64,000 nucleotides of DNA from the NCBI RefSeq assembly GCF_004118375.1, contig NZ_SDHX01000001.1, positions 2,359,693-2,423,692 on the forward strand. Direction: 5' to 3'. Below the pieces are notes generated by a model. It saw only the letters and a program-made list of their open reading frames with translations. It was not told where the DNA came from and did not search any database. The translations under genes and the position numbers were made by a program. Origin of the DNA: Oleiharenicola lentus (GTDB taxonomy: Bacteria; Verrucomicrobiota; Verrucomicrobiia; Opitutales; Opitutaceae). Positions 26,645 to 34,728 of this stretch are shown here, one piece after another (within the stretch, counting starts at the first letter, position 1; the number at the start of each line of letters is the position of its first letter).

Positions 26645-28579
26645 TCACTTCGCCCACGGCAGCGGGCTGGGCGGATGAAAATCGCTGGTGAGGTGGATGG
26701 TCCGCCCTTCGCGGAGTGAGCGGTGCACGGACTCCATGACTTCGACGACATGCGCCGCGTGCGCACCGGTGGTCGGATGCGGCGTCTTGCTGCGCAGTCC
26801 CTCCCACAGCCCGACCACCCCCGCGGCCCAGTCCACAAACCAGCGTCCCGTGCCGGCCGGTTGGCGCAGAAGCGGCATGCGCCGGTAGGCGCCGCCGTTG
26901 CGGCAAAGCCGCACCGGAGCCGTGGCCGTAAACCATTCGGTGCTGAGCGACCCGTCGTCGCCGTGCAGATCCAGCGTGGCCTGCCATTGCGTGGCATTCA
27001 GCACGTAGAAATTGGCGGTCAGCCGCACCTGGAGGCCGTTGGCAAACTGCAGGATTGCGGCGGTCCAGTCCTCGGTGGTGATGGAAAATGGCCGTCCGTC
27101 CATGCCCCAGCGTTCCGGGAGCAGCAGCGCGCCGCCGGCCGTGACTTTGCGCACCGGTCCAAACCAGGCGGTGAGGAGCGAGATGGGGTAAACGGCCACA
27201 TCGAACACCGGACCCACGGCGTAGAAGGGTTTGGGATTGGGATGCCAGTTCTCGATGCGCCCCCAGTCCACCGCAACATAGGCCACACGCGGCGTGCCGA
27301 TCCGGTAATCCCGGATCAGTTTCCACGCCGTCTGCTGCGCTTCGCCCAGCCAGGTGACCGGCGCGCAGCTCAGGCGCAGTCCACGCGCGGTGGCCAGGTC
27401 CACGAGCTTCTTCGCGTCGGCGTAGGTCGGGGCCAGCGGCTTTTCGGAATGCACGTGTTTGCCCGCCTCGAGGCAGCGTGTGACGACCTCGACGTGGGCC
27501 TGCTGAATCGTGAGATTGATGACGGCCTCGACCTGCGGATCAGCCAGCACTTCGTCGATCGACGTGTAGGCATGGCCGCCGAACTTGTCCGTCCAACCCT
27601 GCGCCCGGGCCGGGTCGAGGTCCTGCGCCCCGAGAATCTTGATCTCCGGCGAGCGCTTCAACGCCTCGCCATACTGGCCCGCGATGTTGCCGCAGCCGAC
27701 CACCGCCACGCGCAGCGGCGGGACCGTTTCCCGGATCTGCATGTCGGACCACCACTGCTCCACCCGCTCCCGGCTTTCCAGGATCTCGTTGCTTGGATTG
27801 TAGGTTTCTGGCTCGTGCTCGATGCCGATCGAGCCGCGAAAGCCGAAGGTCTTCAGATAACCGACAATCGCGCGGATCGGCACGATGCCGTCGCCGAGGC
27901 GGCAGGTCTCGTGACCCATGTCCACAAATTCCAGGCCGGTGCGTGAGACCCGGCGCGGTTTCACATCCTTGAGATGGATGGCAAACATCCGCGGCGCCAG
28001 TTCCCGCACGGCGGCGAAGGCGTCCCATTGCGCGGTCCCGCACCAGCCGGTGTCGAGGGCGAGGCCGACGACTTCCTCGTCGCCGTCGCCCAAGCGGGCC
28101 AGCATTTCGGCCGAGGATTTTTCCGGATGGTTCTCGATCGCGTAGCCGACCCCGAACTCCCGCAGAATCGCGATCGCGGCGGCGCGGTTTTCAGCGAACA
28201 GCTGGCAGTGGCCGACGAAATACGGGATGTCCAACTCCGCGCAGAGCCGGCACGCCGCCCGCAGGTCGGCGGCTCCGCCCATCACCCACGCGGGATAGCT
28301 GCGGACGACCAGGCCGTGCTTGGCGAGCAGCTGCTTTGCCGTTTCCAGGTGATGGACCGTGGCCCAGCGCCAGTGCAGGTGGGCGCACCAAAGATCGATC
28401 GAAGCGAAGCCCAGCGCCTTGATCTCGGCCAGAAGCGCGTCGAAGCGCGCCTCGAAGGTTTCCAGCGGTGCAAACCAGTCGTTGGTGGCCTGATCGCCCT
28501 GCGCCCAACCCTTGGCCATGCGATAGCCCAGCGGACGCGCGACAAAGTTGGCGGTGACGAAAGAAGGGGCGGGTAACAT
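26645..28579 (-). CDS. fused xylose-isomerase-like TIM barrel and Gfo/Idh/MocA dehydrogenase
   Basis: This 644-residue protein joins two enzymes usually encoded separately. Residues 1-282 form a sugar phosphate isomerase/epimerase-type TIM barrel with metal-ligand candidates E149 (YAIEN), D176 (LALDTGWCG), H202 (AIHLKDV) and E254 (IGIEHEP). From about 289, a Rossmann domain begins with VAVVGCGNIAG (295-301 is the glycine motif), and the catalytic lysine lies in HSEKP (379-381). The rest is the Gfo/Idh substrate domain. Both activities act on sugars or inositols. The reading frame runs through the joint without interruption. It is divergent from the MFS transporter and shares its promoter region with it, so it belongs to the sugar locus. 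Substrate unknown. Confidence 0.9.
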   Translation of the reverse strand: MLPAPSFVTANFVARPLGYRMAKGWAQGDQATNDWFAPLETFEARFDALLAEIKALGFASIDLWCAHLHWRWATVHHLETAKQLLAKHGLVVRSYPAWVMGGAADLRAACRLCAELDIPYFVGHCQLFAENRAAAIAILREFGVGYAIENHPEKSSAEMLARLGDGDEEVVGLALDTGWCGTAQWDAFAAVRELAPRMFAIHLKDVKPRRVSRTGLEFVDMGHETCRLGDGIVPIRAIVGYLKTFGFRGSIGIEHEPETYNPSNEILESRERVEQWWSDMQIRETVPPLRVAVVGCGNIAGQYGEALKRSPEIKILGAQDLDPARAQGWTDKFGGHAYTSIDEVLADPQVEAVINLTIQQAHVEVVTRCLEAGKHVHSEKPLAPTYADAKKLVDLATARGLRLSCAPVTWLGEAQQTAWKLIRDYRIGTPRVAYVAVDWGRIENWHPNPKPFYAVGPVFDVAVYPISLLTAWFGPVRKVTAGGALLLPERWGMDGRPFSITTEDWTAAILQFANGLQVRLTANFYVLNATQWQATLDLHGDDGSLSTEWFTATAPVRLCRNGGAYRRMPLLRQPAGTGRWFVDWAAGVVGLWEGLRSKTPHPTTGAHAAHVVEVMESVHRSLREGRTIHLTSDFHPPSPLPWAK

Positions 28580-28710
28580 GGGGTGGGTGCGTGACCATGC
28601 TGGGTGGACGGCGCGCCGGACGCCAGCGAGTTTCCACCGGATTTGCAGCCCCGACCAGAGTGCGGTTCATGCTGCCCATCGGCTGCGCTCGATCCGCGGA
28701 GGCCGGTTTA

Positions 28711-28724
28711 AGTCAACGATGAGC
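28711..28724. promoter_or_regulatory. candidate LacI-family operator in the divergent region
   Basis: AGTCAACGATGAGC lies between the fused enzyme (minus, start 28579) and the MFS gene (plus, start 28834). It is identical to 34540-34553 before the TonB receptor. The core TCAACGATGA is a near-palindrome around CG, as in many LacI-family sites. The encoded LacI protein at 33483 is the obvious candidate ligand. Confidence 0.5.
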
Positions 28725-28833
28725 CCAATGGGCCCTTTGCCAGCAGGGAGTGGCGCGGCAGCATGCGAAAGCCCGACGTGAAACCGCCGGGCTTCACCCC
28801 ACCCCATCCGCAAGCGGCCCGCCTCCGTCCCGC

Positions 28834-30216
28834 ATGTCTTCCTCCCCTGCCAACGCTCCCTCCGCTGCCGGTCATTTGCGCTGGAGCATTTGCGGCCTGC
28901 TTTTCTTCTCCGTCGCCGTAAACTATATCCATCGGCTGACCATCGGCATCCTCAAGGACCCGTTGAGCCAGAGTCTCGGCTGGAGCGAGTCCGACTACGG
29001 CAACATCGCGGCCGCCTTTTCCTTCGCCTATGCTTTTGGCTATCTGCTCGGCGGGCGGATGCTCGACCGCTGGGGCGTGAAGCGCGGACTGCCGATCTTC
29101 GTCTTTCTCTGGAGCCTCGCCGCCACGGCCCACGGCCTGTGCGGTCTGCTCGATCCCGCGCAGCAGATCGAATTCCGCTATCCCTGGTTTTCCCTGACCC
29201 AGGGTGGGCTGGTCTGGGGCACCTTTGCCGCGCCGCTCACGGTGCTGGGCTTCATCGGGGCGCGCATCGCGCTCGGGCTCACGCAGGGCGGAAATTTCCC
29301 GGGCGCGATCAAGACGGTGGCGGAGTGGTTTCCGGTTCGCGAACGCGCACTCGCCACGGGCTGGTTCAACACCGGCTCCAACGTCGGCGCGGTGATCTGC
29401 CCGCTGGTTGTCCAATGGATGTATGGCCGCTGGGGCTGGCAGACGACCTTCTACGTCACGGGCCTGCTCGGCTTCGTCTGGGTGGCCGTGTGGCTGTGGC
29501 TCTACGAAAGTCCCGCCCGCCACCCGCGCCTCTCGCCGGCGGAACTTGCGGCCATCCGCGAGGATCAGCCCGCGCAGGAGGAACCCAAGGTCAGCGTGCC
29601 CTGGCTGACGCTGTTGCGCCATCGCGCCGTGTGGGCCTACGTGCTCGCCAGCATTTTTGCCGGCCCCGCCTGGGGTTTCTACCAGTTCTTTCTCCCGGAT
29701 TTCCTGAAGAAGGCCTTCCAGCTGAATCTTAGCGGTACCGCGGTCTGGACCAGCGTGTTTTTCTTTCTCGCCGCGGCCGGCGGCGTGACCGGCGGCTGGT
29801 TCGCCGGCAAATTGCTTGCGCGCGGCTGGAGCGTGAACTCTGCCCGCAAAACCGCTCTGCTGGCCTGCGCGCTCGCCGTCGTGCCGGTGTGTCTCGCGCC
29901 CTTTGCCGGCAGCCCGCTGCTCGCGGTGATCATCGTCGGCCTGGCGGGCTCCGCCCACCAGGGCTGGTCCGCCAATCTCTTCAGCGTCGTGTCCGACACC
30001 ATGCCGCGCCACGCCATCAGTTCCGTCGTCGGCCTCGGCGGCTTCATGGCCTACTTCACCGGCGGCTTCGTCAACGGCATCACTGGCCAGATTCTCCAAA
30101 AAACCGGCAGCTACGTCCCCGTGTTTCTCTATTTTTCCGGCATGTATCTGCTCTCGCTGCTGCTGATCCAGGTGCTCGTCCCCAGAATCGGACGCCCAGC
30201 CGCCCAACCGGCGTGA
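28834..30216 (+). CDS. MFS sugar-acid transporter, ExuT/anion:cation symporter type
   Basis: This 460-residue permease with about twelve membrane helices belongs to the major facilitator superfamily. The wording GLLFFSVAVNYIHRLTIGIL, RIALGLTQGGNFPGAIKTVA and WFNTGSNVGAVICP is that of the hexuronate/glucarate branch (anion:cation symporters), and the stretch GGFMAYFTGGFVNGITGQIL is characteristic there. It probably imports hexuronates or similar acids across the inner membrane. The adjacent GH28 pectinase fits galacturonate. The ATG at 28834 is chosen over the upstream in-frame ATG at 28750, which would prepend a non-membrane arginine-rich stretch. It is first in a run of four genes on the plus strand. 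Confidence 0.88.
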   Translation: MSSSPANAPSAAGHLRWSICGLLFFSVAVNYIHRLTIGILKDPLSQSLGWSESDYGNIAAAFSFAYAFGYLLGGRMLDRWGVKRGLPIFVFLWSLAATAHGLCGLLDPAQQIEFRYPWFSLTQGGLVWGTFAAPLTVLGFIGARIALGLTQGGNFPGAIKTVAEWFPVRERALATGWFNTGSNVGAVICPLVVQWMYGRWGWQTTFYVTGLLGFVWVAVWLWLYESPARHPRLSPAELAAIREDQPAQEEPKVSVPWLTLLRHRAVWAYVLASIFAGPAWGFYQFFLPDFLKKAFQLNLSGTAVWTSVFFFLAAAGGVTGGWFAGKLLARGWSVNSARKTALLACALAVVPVCLAPFAGSPLLAVIIVGLAGSAHQGWSANLFSVVSDTMPRHAISSVVGLGGFMAYFTGGFVNGITGQILQKTGSYVPVFLYFSGMYLLSLLLIQVLVPRIGRPAAQPA

Positions 30217-30256
30217 CCGCCGCCGCCTAATTTCACCGCCCTTGTATTCCTCCCCC

Positions 30257-31822
30257 ATGTCCTCCCCAGCCTGGCAACCCGATTGCGGCGACGGTAACTA
30301 CCGCAATCCCATTCTCCACGCGGATTACTCCGACCCGGACGCCGTGCGTGTGGGCGATGATTTCTATCTCGTTTCCTCGAGCTTCAACTCCGCTCCCGCG
30401 CTGCCGGTGCTGCACTCCCGCGACCTGGTCAACTGGCGGATCATCAACCATGCGCTGCCGCGGCTGGTGCCGGCGGATCATTTTTCCGTGCCCCGGCATG
30501 GACAGGGCGTGTGGGCACCCTCGATCCGGCATCATGCCGGAAAATTTTGGATCTATTATCCCGACCCGGATTTTGGCATCTATGTGATCACCGCCGAGGA
30601 TCCGGCCGGGCGCTGGAGCGACCCCGTGCTGGTCAAGGGGGGCAAGGGACTGATCGACCCCTGCCCGCTGTGGGACGAGGACGGCCGGGTGTGGCTCGTG
30701 CACGCCTGGGCCCGAAGCCGCGCCGGGATCAAGAACCGCATCACGCTGCTTCGTCTCAGCGCCGACGGCCTCGGGGTGGCCGAAGATTTGGGCGTGATCA
30801 TTGATGGGGCCAAAGTACCGGTGCCGGGCTTCGACACGCTTGAGGGTCCGAAACTCTACAAGCGCAACGGCTGGTACTATGTGTTCGGTCCGGCGGGCGG
30901 CGTCGCCACGGGCTGGCAGTCGGTGTTCCGGGCCCGCGACATCCGGGGGCCCTACGAACACCGTATCGTGCTCGCCCAGGGCAAGACCGCCATCAACGGC
31001 CCGCACCAAGGTGCCTTGGTGGACACGCCCGCGGGCGAGTCGTGGTTCCTGCATTTCCAGGACCTGAAGGCCTACGGCCGCATCGTGCATCTTCAGCCTG
31101 TCGTCTGGCGCGACGACTGGCCCGTGATGGGCAATGACGAAGACGGTGACGGCACCGGCGATCCGGTGCTGGTGCACCCGAAGCCGCGGGTGCCGGCCGC
31201 GCCCTTGGCCGTGCCGGCCTCGGGCGACGAATTCGATTCACCGTCGCTCGGACGGCAGTGGCAATGGCAGGCGAATCCGGGCGAGAACTGGCATTCGCTG
31301 AGCGCCCGGCCGGGCTGGCTCCGGCTCGCGGCCCAGCCCGAGCCGCAACCAGGCAACCTTTACCAGTCCCCGGCGTTGCTACTGCAAAAGTTTCCCGCCC
31401 TTTCTTTCCGCGTGACGGCGCGCGTCGAGTTCGCCCCGCAAACCGTGGGCGAATCCACCGGCCTGATCGTTTTCGGTTACGCCTACAGCTGGATAGGCCT
31501 GCGCGCCCGGGACAACGGCCTTGCCCTGGTCTGGGCCACTCGCCCGGAAGCCGCCAAGGGAGCACCGCAGGAGGAGCATCTGCTGATCGAGCGTCTGCAG
31601 AGCCCGGTGTGGCTCAGCGTGCTCGTCCATCCGGGTGCGCGCTGCCAGTTCGCCTTCAGCACCGACGGCACGACGTTCACCGACACCGGCCGGGAGTTCA
31701 CCGCCACGGAAGGCCATTGGGTGGGTGCCAAGATCGGGCTGTTTGCCGCCGCCCCGGCCGCTGCCGCCGCCACCGGGCACGCCGATTTTGACTGGTTCCG
31801 CGTGCAGCCTCTGCAAGCCTAA
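30257..31822 (+). CDS. glycoside hydrolase family 43 protein (beta-xylosidase/arabinofuranosidase type)
   Basis: This 521-residue protein has an N-terminal five-bladed GH43 domain (about 1-310) and a C-terminal beta-sandwich (about 325-515) starting DEFDSPSLGRQWQWQANP, as in two-domain GH43 beta-xylosidases. The three acidic catalytic residues are visible: the base Asp in ILHADYSDPDAVR, the pKa-modulating Asp in GLIDPCPLW and the acid Glu in DTLEGPKLYK. No signal peptide is evident, so it may act on imported oligosaccharides. The ATG at 30257 follows CTCCCCC. It is separated by four bases from the downstream GH28 gene, so the two are translationally close. Confidence 0.92.
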   Translation: MSSPAWQPDCGDGNYRNPILHADYSDPDAVRVGDDFYLVSSSFNSAPALPVLHSRDLVNWRIINHALPRLVPADHFSVPRHGQGVWAPSIRHHAGKFWIYYPDPDFGIYVITAEDPAGRWSDPVLVKGGKGLIDPCPLWDEDGRVWLVHAWARSRAGIKNRITLLRLSADGLGVAEDLGVIIDGAKVPVPGFDTLEGPKLYKRNGWYYVFGPAGGVATGWQSVFRARDIRGPYEHRIVLAQGKTAINGPHQGALVDTPAGESWFLHFQDLKAYGRIVHLQPVVWRDDWPVMGNDEDGDGTGDPVLVHPKPRVPAAPLAVPASGDEFDSPSLGRQWQWQANPGENWHSLSARPGWLRLAAQPEPQPGNLYQSPALLLQKFPALSFRVTARVEFAPQTVGESTGLIVFGYAYSWIGLRARDNGLALVWATRPEAAKGAPQEEHLLIERLQSPVWLSVLVHPGARCQFAFSTDGTTFTDTGREFTATEGHWVGAKIGLFAAAPAAAAATGHADFDWFRVQPLQA

Positions 31823-31826
31823 GCGC

Positions 31827-33329
31827 ATGAGCCCGACACGTCACCCCGGTCTGTTCGCGCTGCTCATGGGCTGCGCCCTGCTGCTCGCCTTCGTTTCCCG
31901 ATCAGAGGCCGCGCTCACGCAGCCGGTCGTGCCAACTCCGCCCGCCCGGCCGGTTATTCCCGCAACCAAGGTAAGCCTGGCCGATTTTAGTGCGGTGGCT
32001 GACGGGGAGACGCTCAATACCGCGGCCTTCGAACGCGCGTTGGCCGCTCTCGCCGAGCGCGGCGGCGGCACGCTCGTGGTCCCGTCCGGAGTCTGGCACA
32101 CCGGACCGATCCGGTTGCGCAGTCGCGTCAACCTGCACCTCGAGGCCGGCGCCATCATCCAGTTCTCGCGCGACCACGGCCTCTACCCGATGCGCGTCTT
32201 CGACCCTCGCGGCGAAAAGCAGGTCGATACCACCTCGCCGCTCTCGGGCGACCAGCTGGAAGACATCGCCATCACGGGCGCCGGGGTGATTGACGGCGGG
32301 GGCGACGCTTGGCGGCTCGTGAAACGCGCCAAAACCACCGAGCCTTTTTGGAAAGCGCTCGTGGCCTCCGGCGGTGTGCTCAACGCCCGCGGCGACGAAT
32401 GGTGGCCAAACCGGGCTGCGCTCGACGGCGCCGCGGCCGTGCAGAAACTGGAAGCCGTTGGTTCACTCAACCCGGCCGATTACGAGCCTTACCGCGTTTT
32501 CCTGCGTCCGCGCCTGCTCCGCCTGCTCGAATGCCGGCGCGTGCTGATCGAGGGCGTCACCTTCCGCAATGCACCCAACTGGACCCTCCATCCCTGGCTC
32601 TGCGAGGATGTCACCCTGCGCGACGTGAAGATCTTCAACGACCGCTGGGCGCAGAACAGCGATGCCCTCGACCTCGAGTCCTGCCGCCGCGTGCATGTGA
32701 CCGGCTGCATCGTGGACACGGGCGACGACGGTCTCTGCCTCAAGTCCGGCAAGGATGGCGTCGGCCGACGCATCGGCGTGCCTACCGAGGACGTGCTCAT
32801 CGAGGACTGCACCGTTTACGAGGGCCACGGCGGTTTCACCATCGGCAGCGAGATGTCCGGCGGCGTGCGCAATGTGCTCGTGCGCAACTGCACCTTCATC
32901 GGCACCGCACTCGGCCTGCGCTTCAAGACCGCCCGCGGCCGCGGCGGCGTCGTGGAGAACATTCACGTCCAGGGCATCCGGATGACAGGCATCGAGGGCA
33001 GTGCGATCGACTTCAATTTCTTCTATTTCAGCGAAGGCCAGGCCGGCGCGCCGGTTCCGCCGGTCACGGAAGAGACCCCGGTCTTCCGCAACATCCTCTT
33101 CGAGGACATTGTCTCGCGCGGATCGAAAGCCGCCTTCACCCTGCGGGGCCTGCCCGAGATGCCGCTCCGCGACATCACCTTCCGCGACGTCGCGCTCTCC
33201 GCCACTACCGGCGCCGATCTCGGCTACGGCGAACACATCGTCTTCGAGCGCGTGAGCATTCGCCCGCAGCAGGGCCCGCCGGTCCGGGCGACGGCCATGA
33301 CCGGCTCCCGCCTCGACCTCGTCCCCTGA
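31827..33329 (+). CDS. glycoside hydrolase family 28 (exo-polygalacturonase type)
   Basis: This 500-residue protein has a signal peptide (about residues 1-29, SRSEAA) and a right-handed beta-helix. The GH28 catalytic motifs are present: QNSDALDLES (NxD), DTGDDGLCLKSG (DD), GHGGFTIGSEMSGGV (G/QHG region) and GLRFKTARGRGG (RxK). The long helix with ADYEPYRVFLRPRLL and an early DVADG-like part reading FSAVADGETLNTAAFERAL is typical of exo-acting bacterial enzymes. It would release galacturonate or related units from pectin outside the cytoplasm. It starts four bases after GH43 and is followed by the regulator gene. Confidence 0.92.
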   Translation: MSPTRHPGLFALLMGCALLLAFVSRSEAALTQPVVPTPPARPVIPATKVSLADFSAVADGETLNTAAFERALAALAERGGGTLVVPSGVWHTGPIRLRSRVNLHLEAGAIIQFSRDHGLYPMRVFDPRGEKQVDTTSPLSGDQLEDIAITGAGVIDGGGDAWRLVKRAKTTEPFWKALVASGGVLNARGDEWWPNRAALDGAAAVQKLEAVGSLNPADYEPYRVFLRPRLLRLLECRRVLIEGVTFRNAPNWTLHPWLCEDVTLRDVKIFNDRWAQNSDALDLESCRRVHVTGCIVDTGDDGLCLKSGKDGVGRRIGVPTEDVLIEDCTVYEGHGGFTIGSEMSGGVRNVLVRNCTFIGTALGLRFKTARGRGGVVENIHVQGIRMTGIEGSAIDFNFFYFSEGQAGAPVPPVTEETPVFRNILFEDIVSRGSKAAFTLRGLPEMPLRDITFRDVALSATTGADLGYGEHIVFERVSIRPQQGPPVRATAMTGSRLDLVP

Positions 33330-33353
33330 ACAGCCTCGACTGTTTCGCGGCGG

Positions 33354-33374
33354 AGCCCGCGCTCCGCGCGGGCT
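33354..33374. terminator. hairpin after the GH28 gene
   Basis: AGCCCGCG-CTCCG-CGCGGGCT is a perfect 8-bp stem, 25 bases after the stop codon. It lacks a T-run and may reduce read-through into the regulator gene. Confidence 0.4.
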
Positions 33375-33482
33375 GGCGCAGGCACAACCAAAACAAGCCG
33401 GCGCGGGGTGCCGGTTCCACCACAGAGAACGATGCCCATTCCGCGTCCTTGACTGGTGGGTGGCGTTGACGAAGGTGAGACC

Positions 33483-34514
33483 ATGCCCCCGAAAGCCACC
33501 CTGCAGGATGTCGCCAACGAGTCGGGCGTGCATCGCACGACGGTCTCGCTGGCGTTGCGGGACCATCCGCGCATCCCGCAGGCAACGCGGGCCAAGGTGA
33601 AGGCCGTCGCCGCCCGCCTCGGCTACCAAATCAATCCCCTCGTCGCGGCCCTGATGCAGTCGCGCCGACTCGGAAAACCGGTGAAGCACATGACGCTCGC
33701 GTATGTGACCAACTACCCGACGCGTTACGGCTGGAAGCCGCTGCATCACGACCGCCCGGACTTCTTCCCCGGAGCCGTGGCCCGGGCGCGCGAGCTCGGC
33801 TACAATCTTGAGGACTTCTGGCTCGCCGAGCCGGGCATGACCCCGGCGCGCTTCTGCGACATTCTCGCCGCGCGCAACATCCACGGCCTCATCATCGGCC
33901 GCCTGCCGCCCGGCCAGCACTCGCTGCAGCTGGACTGGCCGCGCTTTTCGTGCGTGGCGCTCGGCATGACGCTGCGCTCGCCCGTGCTGCACCATGTGAC
34001 CGAAAACCATTATGAAACGGTCTGGCAGGCGATGCAGCGTTGCCTGGACCGCGGCTACCGCCGGGTCGGCTTTGTGTTTTCGGAAGCCAATGACAGTCCA
34101 CGCGTGGGCGACCGCTGGCTGGGGGCGTTCCTCCGTCAGCAGCTCGCCTTTCCGGTGAAGGACCGACTGCCGATCTGCCCTGCCATCCCCGCCGGGGAGG
34201 CGGACTTTGCCCGATGGTTTGAGCGTCACCGTCCCGACGCCATTTTCGCCACCCATGCCCGGCCGGTATTGGGTTGGCTGAAAAACATGGGGGTGAGGGT
34301 GCCCAGCGACGTGGGCTTGATCCACCTGGAAGGCCTGCCCGAGGGCGACTGCTCCGGCGTGCGCTACGATCCCGCGCAGATCGGGGCGTTGGCGGTCGAA
34401 ATGCTGATTGGTTTGCTGCACCGCAACGAGACCGGAGTGCCGAGCGCCAACCAGCACGAGGTGCTGCTCACCGGCGAGTGGTGCGAGGGCCGCACGCTGC
34501 CCCAGCGGCGCTGA
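33483..34514 (+). CDS. LacI-family transcriptional regulator
   Basis: This 343-residue DNA-binding protein has the LacI helix-turn-helix in ATLQDVANESGVHRTTVSLA (residues 5-24) and the hinge region NPLVAALMQSRR, followed by a periplasmic-binding-like effector domain. The recognition helix reads HRTTVSLAL. The hinge lacks the usual PNxxAR wording, so this is a divergent subgroup common in sugar loci. It is encoded between the GH28 gene and the TonB receptor. A 14-base sequence shared by both flanking promoter regions is its likely operator. The ATG at 33483 is preferred over the in-frame GTG upstream because HTH domains usually start within a few residues. Confidence 0.92.
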   Translation: MPPKATLQDVANESGVHRTTVSLALRDHPRIPQATRAKVKAVAARLGYQINPLVAALMQSRRLGKPVKHMTLAYVTNYPTRYGWKPLHHDRPDFFPGAVARARELGYNLEDFWLAEPGMTPARFCDILAARNIHGLIIGRLPPGQHSLQLDWPRFSCVALGMTLRSPVLHHVTENHYETVWQAMQRCLDRGYRRVGFVFSEANDSPRVGDRWLGAFLRQQLAFPVKDRLPICPAIPAGEADFARWFERHRPDAIFATHARPVLGWLKNMGVRVPSDVGLIHLEGLPEGDCSGVRYDPAQIGALAVEMLIGLLHRNETGVPSANQHEVLLTGEWCEGRTLPQRR

Positions 34515-34539
34515 ATGGTGACGCCCAGGCGGGCTTTTT

Positions 34540-34553
34540 AGTCAACGATGAGC
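34540..34553. promoter_or_regulatory. second copy of the candidate LacI-family operator
   Basis: AGTCAACGATGAGC, identical to 28711-28724, lies 26 bases after the lacI stop and 189 bases before the receptor start. Outside the 14 bases both copies have a T-run on the left and CA two bases to the right. Confidence 0.5.
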
Positions 34554-34642
34554 GCATAGCCCGGCTGGCGACCCGGCGCGGAGCATCCAGATTGGCAACA
34601 TGGCGCTTCCCCGCGCCATGCACCCCACACCCACCCCACCCC

Positions 34643-34678
34643 ATGATTTGTCCGCCGGAGTGCGCACACATCTCCTGA
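34643..34678 (+). other. possible 11-codon upstream reading frame in the receptor leader
   Basis: ATG at 34643 follows a C-rich tract containing CCCACCCCACCCC, the same context as several real starts here, and encodes MICPPECAHIS before TGA. It ends 50 bases before the receptor ATG. It could be a leader peptide or only a chance frame after a C-rich tract. Confidence 0.2.
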
Positions 34679-34728
34679 TTTGCCGGGCTGAGCCCTGTCT
34701 TTCCGCAAACACCAACCGCTAGCAATCC

